Counted from the stretch's first letter, positions 1 to 8,745 are shown. The stretch: DNA of 64,000 nucleotides from Burkholderia vietnamiensis LMG 10929 (GCF_000959445.1 NZ_CP009630.1:1674001-1738000), one strand, 5' to 3'. Numbers and translations: made by a program. Notes: generated by a model from the letters alone, not told the origin.

Positions 1-1
1 A

Positions 2-652
2 CAGTCGCGCATCGCGCTCGCCGGTTACGACGCGTGCCACGAACTGTCCGCATGCATGCTCGCGGCGGCGATCGGCGCGGCCGATGCGCGGATCCTCGTC
101 GCAGGAGCGGGCGGCACGGGCCGCGAGATCTGCGTGACCGGTGCGCTCGAGCCGGGCTGGCAATTCACTGCCGTCGATCCGTCGGCGCCGATGCTCGCGC
201 TCGCGCGCGCCGGCGTCGAAGCGGCCGGTTGCGGCGCGCGCACGCAGTTCGTCGAAGCCGGGGTCGACGCGCTGCCGGATGCTCCCGCGTTCGACGGCGC
301 GACGCTGATCGGCGTCCTGCATCACGTCCCGGGCGACGCGGCGAAGGCCGCGCTGCTGGATGCGATCGCACGTCGCCTGAAGCCGGGCGCGCCGCTCGTC
401 ATCGCGGGCAACCATCGCCGTTACGCCGACCACCCTCGCCTGCTCGATGCCTGGCAGCAGCGCTGGCGCATGGCCGGAGCGACACCCGACGCGGTGCGCG
501 CGCAGCTCGCGAAGATCCTGCAAGGCGCGGACCCGCCGGCGTCCGAGGAAGCCGTGTTTGCGCTGCTGCACGACGCCGGGTTCGATGCGCCGCTGCGCTT
601 CTTTGCGAGCCTGTTCTGGGGCGCGTGGATCGCGCTGCGGCGCGCCGCGTGA
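2..652 (+). CDS. Class I SAM-dependent methyltransferase, N-terminus outside window
   Basis: The frame is already open at base 2 and stops at 650-652, so the start lies outside the window; 216 residues are visible. A SAM-binding motif I (ILVAGAGGTG) begins near visible residue 31, an acidic post-I position (FTAVDPS) follows near residue 59, and FDGATLIGVLHHV looks like motif IV: the order of a class I Rossmann methyltransferase. Sequence before the first internal ATG (base 56) reads YDACHELSA in frame, which looks like genuine protein, so that ATG is not the real start. The methyl acceptor cannot be told. The gene converges on the next one with 9 bases between stops. Confidence 0.85.
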   Translation, partial: QSRIALAGYDACHELSACMLAAAIGAADARILVAGAGGTGREICVTGALEPGWQFTAVDPSAPMLALARAGVEAAGCGARTQFVEAGVDALPDAPAFDGATLIGVLHHVPGDAAKAALLDAIARRLKPGAPLVIAGNHRRYADHPRLLDAWQQRWRMAGATPDAVRAQLAKILQGADPPASEEAVFALLHDAGFDAPLRFFASLFWGAWIALRRAA

Positions 653-661
653 GCGCGCGCC

Positions 662-1315
662 TTAGCCCAACAGCCCCGCCGCGACGTTGATCGACAGCCC
701 GAGCACGGCCATGTTGAAGTAGAACGACAGGATCGACTGCGCGAGCGCCGAGCGGCGTGCGGAGCGGCTGGCGAGCGACACGTCGGCCGTCTGCGACGCG
801 ACCGCGAGGGTGAACGCGAAATAGAGGAAGTCCCAGTAGTCGGGCTCCGGATGGTCGTCGGGAAAGCGCAGCGCGCGGTCGGCGCACGGCGAGCCGTAAT
901 AGAGCCGCGCGTAATGCAGCGTGAAGATGGTCGGGATCAGGAACCATGCGCCGAACAGCGTCGCGCCGGTGATCGCGTAATGGCCGAGCCCGACGCGAAA
1001 GCCGACGCTCTTCGCGGTCGCAAGCTCGAACGCGATCGCGGCGATGCTCGCGACCGTCGCGATGCACACGACCGTCAGCACGGTCGTCGCATTCTCGTCC
1101 TCGCGGATCGCGATTTCGCGCACCTTGTGGTGGTGCGCCGTGATCATGCGCGCCCACATCAGCGCGAGATACAGCCACACCGCGCAGTCCCAGCCGATCA
1201 GCACGCGCGCGGCCGACCGCAGCGGAAACGGCAGCAATACGGCGCACAGCACGCCCGCGACGAAGGCGGCCACCATGCGCGGCCGGTTGCGTAATACCTG
1301 CGGATAAAGCGTCAT
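662..1315 (-). CDS. DUF1345 family inner-membrane protein
   Basis: A 217-residue protein with about six hydrophobic segments (roughly residues 13-32, 36-55, 78-97, 112-133, 162-178 and 191-214). The stretch [19 protein letters not shown], then LHYARLYY and [14 protein letters not shown], is the conserved core of the DUF1345 family of proteobacterial membrane proteins, whose function is not established. The ATG at 1315 is chosen because longer versions add only Arg-rich sequence typical of non-coding DNA; the ribosome-binding site is weak. It is divergent from the phosphatase gene at 1452, so the 136 bases between them must hold both promoters. Confidence 0.8.
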   Translation of the reverse strand: MTLYPQVLRNRPRMVAAFVAGVLCAVLLPFPLRSAARVLIGWDCAVWLYLALMWARMITAHHHKVREIAIREDENATTVLTVVCIATVASIAAIAFELATAKSVGFRVGLGHYAITGATLFGAWFLIPTIFTLHYARLYYGSPCADRALRFPDDHPEPDYWDFLYFAFTLAVASQTADVSLASRSARRSALAQSILSFYFNMAVLGLSINVAAGLLG

Positions 1316-1451
1316 CGTTGCATTCCGAAAGCGGATGGAAAGGGTTCGGCCGGCACGCGGCTGCCCGCTGCGCACGCGCCGGGGCGCACGGCGCCGATTA
1401 TCGCCATTCCGGCACCAGGTTGCGATGGTCGCGAGCGCCTAAGATATCTGG

Positions 1452-2177
1452 ATGACTTCCTCCCTGTGCCGCCATCCCGCCAATACGACGGGCCGCGACT
1501 TCGTCGTCGGCGATCTGCACGGCTGCGTGGACGTGCTGCGCGCGCTGCTGTACGACGTCGGCTTCGATGCGGCGCGCGACCGGCTGTTTTCGGTCGGCGA
1601 TCTGGTCGACCGCGGCCCCGCGTCGGAAACCGCGCTCGAGCTGCTCGATCGTCCGTGGTGCCATGCGGTGCGCGGCAATCATGAGGAAGTGCTGAGCCTC
1701 GTCGCACGCGGCAAGCTGTCGGCCGACGCGTGGCGCGGCATCGGCGGCGACTGGGGCGCCGACCTGCCGCCGCAACTGCTGCAGGCGCATGCCGCGCGCG
1801 TCGACACGCTGCCGCTCGTGCGCGTGATCGGCGACGGTCCCGAGCGTTTCAACGTGCTGCACGCGGAATTCTTCGGCAGCGACGACGAACTCGACACGGG
1901 CAGCTACTCGCACGACGTGCGCGAGCGGCTGATCTGGGGGCGCGATCTGGTCCAGGGGCTCGCCGACCCGGCGTTGCAGGCCGGGCTGTCGCTGACCTGC
2001 ACCGGCCACACGCCGGTGCGCGACCTGCAGCGCATCGGCGCGCAATGGTTCATCGACACGGGCGCGTTCGCGCCGTCCGGGCGGCTGACGATCGTCGAGC
2101 CGCACACCGGCCGGAGCTGGTCGCTCAGTCAGGCCGACGCACGCGCACGTCGCGCGGCCGATCTGCCGCTGCCGTGA
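1452..2177 (+). CDS. PPP-family metallophosphatase (PrpA/ApaH-like)
   Basis: A 241-residue calcineurin-like phosphoesterase. The PPP signature is complete: GDLHGC (residues 20-25), GDLVDRG (49-55) and GNHE (75-78) supply the two-metal site, and a late GHTPV supplies a further His. Length and motif spacing fit the bacterial PrpA/PrpB and lambda-phosphatase group, which dephosphorylate Ser/Thr phosphoproteins; a role as diadenosine tetraphosphatase is also possible. There is no clear Shine-Dalgarno; a TAAGAT hexamer ends seven bases before the ATG, so the message may have little or no leader. It converges with the RES toxin gene. Confidence 0.85.
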   Translation: MTSSLCRHPANTTGRDFVVGDLHGCVDVLRALLYDVGFDAARDRLFSVGDLVDRGPASETALELLDRPWCHAVRGNHEEVLSLVARGKLSADAWRGIGGDWGADLPPQLLQAHAARVDTLPLVRVIGDGPERFNVLHAEFFGSDDELDTGSYSHDVRERLIWGRDLVQGLADPALQAGLSLTCTGHTPVRDLQRIGAQWFIDTGAFAPSGRLTIVEPHTGRSWSLSQADARARRAADLPLP

Positions 2178-2211
2178 CGCCGCGGTTCCCGTGCGCACGC
2201 AGCGCGTTACG

Positions 2212-2907
2212 CTAACCGACCTGATTCAGTTCGAACACCGCATCGACCGCGCTGCCGTTCCAGTTGTATTCGAGGTACGCGGCGTGATGACAGTCGCGCA
2301 GCAGCGTCGTGCGCAACGCGGCGATACATTCGCCGTCCGGGTCGCGCACCGACGGATAGACGATGCCCGCGCCGCCCGCATTGCGCACGGCGCGGCCGAG
2401 CGCCTGCCCCGCGCTGTAGTCGAGCGGATCGAGCAGCTGCGGGTGGCGCTGCGGCCAGCTGCGCACGTCGACGACGTCGCCGTGCGCATACACCGTGTAG
2501 AGCCGCATCTGCTGGCGCATCGGCGGCTCCTTCGTCGCCGCGAGGAACAGCCCGCTGTGATAGCGCGTCTCCGCGATCGCCGTCGCGCGCGAACGGCCGC
2601 AGTAGAACACGCCGTAGGTGCCGTCCGAAAACCGGCTGCCCTGCGGGTTCAGATGCGTGAACGCGGCCATGATCGGCCCCCAGCCGGGGCCATAGCGGCG
2701 TTCGGCCGGCGGCACGAGCGCCAGCGTGCCGACTTCCTGACGTATCCGGTCGTTGGTCAGCGATTCGAGCGCATACAGCGCGTCGAAGTCGTCGGCCGAT
2801 GCGACGCGGTCGAACAGGTTGATCGCGGGAAAGCGGGTGGGTATCGCACGATAGGCAGGCGCCCAGTCGACGACGGTCGTCGGCCAGGGTTGCACGTCGA
2901 TCGGCAT
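2212..2907 (-). CDS. RES-domain toxin (type II toxin-antitoxin)
   Basis: A 231-residue protein carrying a RES domain, recognised from INLFDRVASADDF near the start, TYGVFYCGRSRATAIAETRYH in the middle and YPSVRDPDGECIAALR near the end, which supply the Arg, Glu and Ser typical of the family. Known RES toxins (MbcT, ParT, Res) consume NAD+ by phosphorolysis or related chemistry, or modify a metabolic enzyme; which applies here cannot be seen. A GTG at 2913 overlaps the antitoxin stop (GTGA) and could be the start, giving translational coupling; the ATG at 2907 is two codons later. The paired antitoxin is immediately upstream. Confidence 0.87.
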   Translation of the reverse strand: MPIDVQPWPTTVVDWAPAYRAIPTRFPAINLFDRVASADDFDALYALESLTNDRIRQEVGTLALVPPAERRYGPGWGPIMAAFTHLNPQGSRFSDGTYGVFYCGRSRATAIAETRYHSGLFLAATKEPPMRQQMRLYTVYAHGDVVDVRSWPQRHPQLLDPLDYSAGQALGRAVRNAGGAGIVYPSVRDPDGECIAALRTTLLRDCHHAAYLEYNWNGSAVDAVFELNQVG

Positions 2908-2909
2908 CG

Positions 2910-3338
2910 TCACGCCCAGCCACCTCGCATCGCGTCGAGGTATTGGCGCACGGCGACCAGATCGCCCACGTTGCCGGCCAGCATCCGGTCGAGCGCGCGC
3001 TTGCCGCCGAACGGCGCCGCGTCGTTGGGCCGCTTGACCCACGCGTCGGCCGCGGCCGGCTGCGGCAGCAGAATCTGCAAGGCCTTGTAGATGCCGAGCA
3101 GCAGCGATAGGCGCTCGAGCGTGTCGCGCGGCAGGCGCGCCGAGCCGGGCGACGCCTTCCACTTGAAGAACGTCGAGCGGCCGGGCGACCCGAGCAGCAC
3201 GAGTTGCTCGTCGATCGTCAGCTCCCAGTCGCGCGCGATGTTGAAGAACGCACGCAGGCCGGCCGCCGACATCTGCGCAACCGAGGCCTGCGGCGGGGCG
3301 AGATCCGGATTCTGTGGGTCGAAGGCGGGCTGTGACAT
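2910..3338 (-). CDS. Xre/MbcA/ParS-type antitoxin
   Basis: A 142-residue protein of the Xre-like antitoxins that pair with RES toxins. The N-terminal half (MSAAGLRAFFNIARDWELTIDEQLVLLG, then STFFKWKASPG) is the helix-turn-helix part; the C-terminal part (LERLSLLLGIYKALQILL, then NDAAPFGGKRALDRMLAGN) is the DUF2384 toxin-binding segment. The ATG at 3338 follows the operator-like repeats; a longer form would run through them. The gene precedes and touches the toxin gene, the usual order in this class. Autorepression from 3343-3377 is likely. Confidence 0.87.
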   Translation of the reverse strand: MSQPAFDPQNPDLAPPQASVAQMSAAGLRAFFNIARDWELTIDEQLVLLGSPGRSTFFKWKASPGSARLPRDTLERLSLLLGIYKALQILLPQPAAADAWVKRPNDAAPFGGKRALDRMLAGNVGDLVAVRQYLDAMRGGWA

Positions 3339-3342
3339 GATC

Positions 3343-3377
3343 GTTAGTCTCAAAACGAATTTACTAACAAGATTAGT
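3343..3377. promoter_or_regulatory. Operator-like TTAGT repeats before the toxin-antitoxin operon
   Basis: Three copies of the same pentamer alternate in orientation just upstream of the antitoxin ATG: GTTAGT (3343-3348), ACTAAC (3363-3368) and TTAGT (3373-3377). They form two overlapping inverted repeats. The position and the AT-richness against a GC-rich background suggest the autoregulatory site of the antitoxin. Binding is inferred, not shown. Confidence 0.5.
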
Positions 3378-3448
3378 CCATTTTCGCATTTATGCAAGGG
3401 TCGTCCCCTTTGCGGCGGCCGCCTCTGCGCCGATCATTCCGATATTTT

Positions 3449-3477
3449 TTGTCCATTCTGGACTGAGATTTTATTTT
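3449..3477 (+). promoter_or_regulatory. Putative promoter and palindrome for the amino-acid binding protein
   Basis: TTGTCC (3449-3454) and TATTTT (3472-3477) are separated by 17 bases, a reasonable sigma-70 arrangement 98 bases before the ATG at 3576. The palindrome GTCCA-TTC-TGGAC (3451-3463) lies across the -35 end and spacer, where a repressor would block RNA polymerase. Confidence 0.4.
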
Positions 3478-3575
3478 CTGCGTTAATGGGTGGGCGGACA
3501 GTGCGGCGGCATGCGATGCGGCCATGCACCCACCGCGCCGCCGCGGAACCGGATCGACCACGCCAAGGAACCACC

Positions 3576-4358
3576 ATGAAGAGACTGATTGCCGCCGTTT
3601 CGATCGCCCTGCTCGCGGTATCGGCCGGCCCCGCCGCCGCGAAGGACTGGACCACGCTGCGGTTCGGTACCGATGCCAGCTACGCGCCGTTCGAATCGAA
3701 GGCGCCGGACGGCAAGCTCGTCGGCTTCGACATCGACCTCGGCAACGAGATCTGCGCGCGGCTGAAGGCGAAGTGCGTGTGGCTCGAGAACGATTTCGAC
3801 GGGATGATCCCCGCGCTGAAGGCGAAGAAGTTCGATGCGGTGCTGTCGTCGATGTCGATCACGCCGCAGCGCGCGGAACAGATCGGCTTCACGACGAAGA
3901 TCTACAACCAGCCGACCCGTCTCGTCGTGAAGAAGGGCTCGCCGTTGCTGCCGACCGCCGAATCGCTGAAGGGCAAGTCGATCGGCGTCGAACAGGGCAC
4001 CACGCAGGAGGCGTATGCGAAGGCGTACTGGGCGAAACAGGGTGCGAACGTCGTGTCGTACCAGAACCAGGACGGCGTCTATGCGGACCTGACCGCCGGC
4101 CGCCTCGATGCCGCGCTGCAGGACGAGGTGCAGGCGGCGATCGGCTTCCTGAAGTCGCCGCGCGGCGCGGGTTATCAGTTCGTCGGGCCGGAGCTGGTCG
4201 ACGAGAAGGTGCTCGGCATCGGCGCCGGCATCGGGCTGCGCAAGGAAGACACCGACCTGAAGGCGAAGATCGACCGCGCGATCCTCGACATGGTCAAGGA
4301 CGGCACCTACAAGCGGCTGGCGTCGAAGTACTTCGACTTCGATATCTACGGCGGGTGA
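3576..4358 (+). CDS. Periplasmic polar amino-acid binding protein (ArgT/HisJ-like)
   Basis: A 260-residue ABC-transporter substrate-binding protein (SBP_bac_3). The first 23 residues form a Sec signal peptide ending AGPAAA before KDW. The mature part opens with RFGTDASYAPFESKAPDGKL and VGFDIDLGNEIC, the family signature, and continues with FDGMIPALKAKKFDAVLSSM and the hinge-region VEQGTTQE. This subgroup binds lysine, arginine, ornithine or histidine. ATG 3576 is chosen for the AAGGAA at 3565-3570 and the intact signal peptide. No permease or ATPase gene is adjacent, so it is an orphan here and must work with a transporter encoded elsewhere. Confidence 0.9.
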   Translation: MKRLIAAVSIALLAVSAGPAAAKDWTTLRFGTDASYAPFESKAPDGKLVGFDIDLGNEICARLKAKCVWLENDFDGMIPALKAKKFDAVLSSMSITPQRAEQIGFTTKIYNQPTRLVVKKGSPLLPTAESLKGKSIGVEQGTTQEAYAKAYWAKQGANVVSYQNQDGVYADLTAGRLDAALQDEVQAAIGFLKSPRGAGYQFVGPELVDEKVLGIGAGIGLRKEDTDLKAKIDRAILDMVKDGTYKRLASKYFDFDIYGG

Positions 4359-4385
4359 TGGGGCTGATGCGGCGGCGCGCCGCAT

Positions 4386-4587
4386 GCTGCCGCGTATCGC
4401 AGGCATCGCGGACAGTTCGTTCCCGCCAGCAAGCGCGGACGCTCGACGTCAAAACATGAAGGCAGCGCGCTGCTGCCGTCCACTGCCGCGCCGGTTTCGT
4501 CGCCCGTCTCGCGCGGCACGCTGCCGCGTATCGCCGGCATCGCGGACGATTCCCCCACGCCGCGAGCGCTCGACGTCAGAACGTGAA
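4386..4587. repeat. Imperfect direct repeat, two copies 134 bp apart
   Basis: Copy A (4386-4460) and copy B (4520-4587) share GCTGCCGCGTATCGC, then GGCATCGCGGAC, then GCTCGACGTCA and AAC-TGAA, with a more variable middle. On the minus strand each is preceded by a short frame ending Phe-X-Phe-stop (TTCATGTTTTGA and TTCACGTTCTGA). This could be a duplicated 3' end or untranslated segment of a lost gene. No coding claim is made. Confidence 0.55.
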
Positions 4588-5366
4588 GATCGGGCGTCGC
4601 GGCACCCGCGCGCGCGCACACATGCCCATCCGGATCGGATTGGCGAGCGTGAAAGCACCGGCGCGACGCGGATGGCCGGGAATCAGCCGGATCCGCCTCG
4701 CGCCGAGCGCGCAAAGCTGGCCTGTCGATGCATGGCGGCCGGCCGCGCGCTGCGCGCTCGAGCGGCGATGCAACGCATCGCTGCGATCGCGGCCAGCCGG
4801 CAGCGGCGTGTGACGATGGTTCATTTTTGGTACCCCGTAGTCGCTGTGCTGCTTGTTTCGGCGTCCGGAAGACCCCGGCGCTCCGGCGACTCGACGACGG
4901 CCCTTGCCGCGCGGCGCGCGCCTGTCGCGCGCGCCGCCGCCCTCCCCGTGAGCTCGATTCCGGCCGTGTTCGTCCGTCGTGCTGCCGAACCGGCCGGATG
5001 CCCGTCGTCGACTTTCGCACCTCGACATTCGCAAGGAGCGCGCCAGGCGCGCGCAGGCCCGTCGCCACGGGGCTTTCGTCGGACGACTTGCGCCGCGAAC
5101 CGGCGCCAGCAGGCCTGACGTTTCAAAACTGAAACACGCGATAGGGGAACGGCGACCGCACGGCGACGCGGAATACGCCGCAGGCCGATGCTCGGCGCGG
5201 GTGTGGAAAATTTGCCCGGCGCGTGCGGCGCGCCATGGCGGGCGATCGCCGCGCCGGTTCGCGCGCACGCCGGCACGAAACGTTTCACGGGCTTTACACA
5301 GAACCGCGAATCGCCCGCGCACGGGCGCACGGCCGGGACCCGCCGCAGCGCCGTTACGCGCCGCGT
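4588..5366. other. Gene-free stretch downstream of the sigma-54 regulator
   Basis: About 780 bases without a supportable gene. Open frames exist on both strands but show Arg/Ala-rich, low-complexity translations typical of shadow frames in high-GC DNA. One short palindrome stands out, GTTTCA-AAAC-TGAAAC at 5120-5135. It lacks a T-run and so is not an obvious terminator. Confidence 0.6.
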
Positions 5367-6833
5367 TCAGCCGACGCGCTGGTTGTCCGCGTCGCCGGCC
5401 GGCGAGCCGTCCTTGCCGTTTTCGCCGCCGTTGTCGTGATCGTTGAGCCCGTGCTCGATCATCATCCGGTACAGCGTCACGCGCGAAATGCCGAGTTCGG
5501 CGGCCGCCTTGTTGATCCGGTGATCGTTGCGCAGCAGCGCGTTCTCGATCGCCGTGCGCTCGGCGAGCGAGCGCGCCTGCTCGAGCGTCACGGGCTCCGT
5601 TTCGCCCGGCACGTCGAGCCCGAGATCGTGCGGCGTCAGCAGCCGGCTCTCGGCCATCACGATCGCGCGCCGCACGCGGTTGATCAGCTCGCGCACGTTG
5701 CCCGGCCACTCGTAGCGGCGCATCGCGTCGAGCGCCGCCGACGTGAAGCCGCTGATCTTGCGGCCGCTGTCGGCCTTGTATTTCTGCAGCACGTAATGCG
5801 CGAGGATGTCGATGTCCTTGCCGCGCGCGCGCAGCGGCGGCTCGTGGATGCGCAGCACGCAGAGCCGGTGATAGAGATCCGCGCGGAAGCGTCCGGCCTC
5901 GACCGCGCCGTCGAGATCGACGTGCGTCGCGGAGATGATCCGCACGTCGACCGGAATCGATTCCTGCCCGCCGAGACGCTCGATCTTCCCTTCCTGCAGG
6001 AACCGCAACAGGCTCGCCTGGCTCTCGACCGGCATGTCGCCGATTTCGTCGAGGAACAGCGTGCCGCCGTTCGCCGACTCGATCCGCCCGGCGCGCCGCT
6101 GGTTCGCGCCGGTGAACGCGCCGCGCTCGTAGCCGAACAGCTCGGATTGCAGCAGATGATGCGGAATCGCGCCGCAGTTGATCGCGACGAACGGCCCCTT
6201 GCCGCGCACCGAGCGCTCGTGGATCGCGAGCGCGGTCAGCTCCTTGCCGGTGCCCGACTCGCCGGAGATGAACACGCTCGCGTCCGTCTTCGCGACCTTG
6301 CGAATCGTGCTGAACAACTGCTGCATCGCCTCGCAGTTGCCGATCATCCCGTGCTCGCCGATCGACGCCGCATACGCGGCGCCGTCGACGCGATCGAGCG
6401 CGGCCATCCCGCGCGCATGGCCGAGCACGTGCGAAATCCATTCGTACGGCAACGGCAGCGTCACGTAGTCGAAGCAGTAGCTGCGAATCATCTCGCGCAC
6501 CGCGGCGCTGATCGTGACGCCGCCCTGCGCGACGGAAATCCAGCCGATCGCGGGCTGGCTCAGACACGCCTTCAGCGCCGGATAGTCGCGCGACGTGAAG
6601 CCGGTGAAATCGATGAGCCCGGCCGCGACGTTGACGCCGGATGTCATGTTCTGCGCGGCGCCGGCCGTCTTCGCGACCGAGACTTCCCAGCCAAGGTCGC
6701 GTAGTTGCGCGAGCAACGGTTCGTCGGGCGAACGCATGATCACGAACAGCTTGCGTCCTGCCTCGGGTGCGGTAACGGACAAGAGCGGCGTTTCGGCCGC
6801 CGTCGGGTTTGCATCGGGTGATTTTGCAACCAT
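5367..6833 (-). CDS. Sigma-54 dependent, VpsR-like transcriptional regulator
   Basis: A 488-residue enhancer-binding protein. Residues 1-140 are a degenerate receiver-like domain of the VpsR type rather than a canonical phospho-acceptor domain. The AAA+ core follows: Walker A GESGTGKE (191-198), the sigma-54 contact loop GAFTGA (238-243), Walker B GTLFLDEIG (257-265) and WPGNVREL (376-383). A Fis-type helix-turn-helix (INKAAAELGISRVTLYRMM) is near residues 440-458. With GAFTGA intact it should activate RpoN promoters. VpsR-type proteins elsewhere bind c-di-GMP and control exopolysaccharide; that role is an inference here. ATG 6833 is preceded by a GGGGAA element. Confidence 0.88.
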   Translation of the reverse strand: MVAKSPDANPTAAETPLLSVTAPEAGRKLFVIMRSPDEPLLAQLRDLGWEVSVAKTAGAAQNMTSGVNVAAGLIDFTGFTSRDYPALKACLSQPAIGWISVAQGGVTISAAVREMIRSYCFDYVTLPLPYEWISHVLGHARGMAALDRVDGAAYAASIGEHGMIGNCEAMQQLFSTIRKVAKTDASVFISGESGTGKELTALAIHERSVRGKGPFVAINCGAIPHHLLQSELFGYERGAFTGANQRRAGRIESANGGTLFLDEIGDMPVESQASLLRFLQEGKIERLGGQESIPVDVRIISATHVDLDGAVEAGRFRADLYHRLCVLRIHEPPLRARGKDIDILAHYVLQKYKADSGRKISGFTSAALDAMRRYEWPGNVRELINRVRRAIVMAESRLLTPHDLGLDVPGETEPVTLEQARSLAERTAIENALLRNDHRINKAAAELGISRVTLYRMMIEHGLNDHDNGGENGKDGSPAGDADNQRVG

Positions 6834-7298
6834 CGTTGTTCCCCGCTTGGCGTTGGTATTGTGCGCCGGCTCGTCGCGGCGTGCGACGCAGCTGTTCGAA
6901 CCCACATATTGGCCGCATTTCCGTCCGAATAGAATCCCCCAAGGCAATAATCGCGCGGCCCGCGAATCGGTCGATGAACGGTATATCGATACCGCCGAGG
7001 GGCGGCTGGATGGGGGTTATCCCGATTGGTGGGATTTTCCGGGGCGCGCGCGAGCGGTCCGGGAGTGCGCCGGTCGGGAGCGGGCCAGGCGCTGGACGGA
7101 TGCGGGACGGGCGTGGGTCGGACCGACGCGGGCGCGGCGGCGCTCGCAGTGCGCAGCGCGGGCCGCGCATGCGTAACCGTTTTCCGATTGACCTCGGTCA
7201 ATCGTCGGATGAAGGCGTCGATGATGCAGGAACGCAACACGCGCCGGTCAGGGCGCCGCAGCGCACCCGTTGCGCCCCCCAGCGCCCCTCACCCCGCG
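6834..7298. other. Non-coding stretch upstream of the regulator, with a palindrome
   Basis: 465 bases between the hydrolase stop and the regulator ATG. The region near 6880-6990 is lower in GC than its surroundings. CGGTAT-ATCG-ATACCG at 6979-6994 has perfect 6-bp arms and lies about 146 bases upstream of the regulator start, a typical place for an activator or repressor site. Nothing else recognisable was found. Confidence 0.5.
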
Positions 7299-8222
7299 TC
7301 AGCGCGTCGAAGCGATCGGCCCGAGCGCACCGGCGCGACCGCGGCCGACCGACGGGAGGCTGGCCGCGCGCGATGCGGCGACGAGCCCATCCACCCGGGC
7401 GAGATGATGGCGGTTGTCGTGGTCCCACGGATGGAAGCCCGGCCGGAAATAGCTGAGCCATTCGCGCGCGATGCGCGGAAACAGCCCGCGGCGCGGCCCG
7501 TACAGGAACGCGATCATCCGCAGCATCCCGCGCAACCGGTGCCGGATCGCTCGATCGCGCGACAACAGCGTGACGTGCAGCAGGAACACGGTCGGCCAGA
7601 ACGTCAGCGTCGTCAGCAGATAGGCGCCGATCCGGATCAGATAGCGACGCGGGCCGGGGCGGATCGCCGCGTTCCAGACATCGAACGACACGGCCTTGTG
7701 CTCGGTTTCCTCGAGCGCGTGCCACAGCCACATCTGCCGATAGCCGTCGACCGAGCCGTCGAGGCGCGTCGGGTCGCTCAGCAGCCAGTCGGCGAGCATC
7801 GCCGTGTAGTGCTCGGCGGCCACCGTATGCGCGAGCTGCATCGAATGCGGCAGCTTGCGCTTCAGGTACCCGAGCACGGTCCAGATTCGCTTGTCGAGCT
7901 TGCGCGCCGGCAGCCGGTTCGCCTGCATCAGCTCGTTGTATTCGACGTGTTCGCGCGTGTGCATCGCCTCCTGGCCGATGAAGCCGAGCACCTGCTGCTT
8001 GAGCAGCGGATCGTCGATGCGGTCGCGGTAGTTGCGCACCGAGTCCATGAAAAAGCGTTCGCCGGCCGGAAACAGCAGCGACAGCGCGTTGAAGAAGTGG
8101 GTCACGTGCGGGCCCATTGCGTGCCAATCCTTTGCGCGCTCGACCGCCAGCTCGAAGCGCAGGTCGCGGCGCACCGGCATCACGTCGGCCGCGATGGCGG
8201 CGGCGGAAGCGGCTGACTTCAT
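7299..8222 (-). CDS. Metal-dependent hydrolase of the PF10118 family
   Basis: A 307-residue helical protein. The sequence carries three ferritin-like Glu/His clusters: GQEAMHTREH (residues 83-92), AAEHY (135-139) and WHALEETEHKA (167-177), which together look like a dinuclear metal site. Two hydrophobic helices around residues 190-215 suggest membrane association. PF10118 proteins are annotated as predicted metal-dependent hydrolases, with no firm substrate known. ATG 8222 is well supported by an AAGGAG about 12 bases upstream. A near-symmetrical operator-like element lies about 75-95 bases upstream. Confidence 0.8.
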   Translation of the reverse strand: MKSAASAAAIAADVMPVRRDLRFELAVERAKDWHAMGPHVTHFFNALSLLFPAGERFFMDSVRNYRDRIDDPLLKQQVLGFIGQEAMHTREHVEYNELMQANRLPARKLDKRIWTVLGYLKRKLPHSMQLAHTVAAEHYTAMLADWLLSDPTRLDGSVDGYRQMWLWHALEETEHKAVSFDVWNAAIRPGPRRYLIRIGAYLLTTLTFWPTVFLLHVTLLSRDRAIRHRLRGMLRMIAFLYGPRRGLFPRIAREWLSYFRPGFHPWDHDNRHHLARVDGLVAASRAASLPSVGRGRAGALGPIASTR

Positions 8223-8294
8223 GTTGGTCGTTCTCCTTGCTGCGGGCAGCCTCGAAGGCCGTGCGGCGCGCACGCCGTCCCGCAACGTACTGAT

Positions 8295-8316
8295 CTTGAC
8301 ATCGATAGATGTAAAG
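8295..8316. promoter_or_regulatory. Long operator-like palindrome upstream of the PF10118 gene
   Basis: A 22-bp element with core arms ACATC (8299-8303) and GATGT (8308-8312) around GATA, extended outward by CTT at 8295-8297 and AAG at 8314-8316; 18 of 22 positions are symmetrical. The shape fits a TetR-type dimer. PF10118 genes are often near TetR regulators, but no such gene is adjacent here. Confidence 0.45.
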
Positions 8317-8745
8317 ATAGGCGCCGTCCGGTGGCGCGGGCAAGCCGAACGGTAGACGCGCGCTTCCAAACGGCGCACCGGGCGCGGCGTCGCAAAAACG
8401 GCGTTCGTGCAGCGTGTGGATGGACCGCGATTCGAACGCGCGAACCGTTGCGCGACCGGCACGCGCGGCACCCACGCGCGTGGCGGTATCGCCGCGAAAG
8501 CCCCGTGCGGCGGACGCTCCCGACGATCGCAACGCGGCTTGCGACGCGCCGCGGTACGCGCGTGCCGCCACGATTCATACGCGAGCTGCGACCGCCCGGT
8601 GCAGCGCGATCGATCGGATCGCAGCCGAATTCAAACGCGCGTTCCATTCGGGTTTCGCGCGCGCCGACGCCAGCGGCCGCGCCGGGCGCGCGGCGCCCGC
8701 CCGGCCATGCGCGCGCCGCGTCCGGTGACGCGCGGCGGGCTCGCC
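8317..8745. other. Gene-free stretch between the hydrolase and FKBP genes
   Basis: About 430 bases of high-GC sequence with frames open on both strands but no recognisable protein, no terminator-like hairpin and no repeat. It separates two divergently transcribed genes. Confidence 0.5.

Noticed and set aside
4576..4824. Minus-strand frame ending RRPIFTF-stop, resembling an outer-membrane C-terminus
   Set aside because: Only the last residues look porin-like; no beta-strand pattern, signal peptide or clear ribosome site is present.
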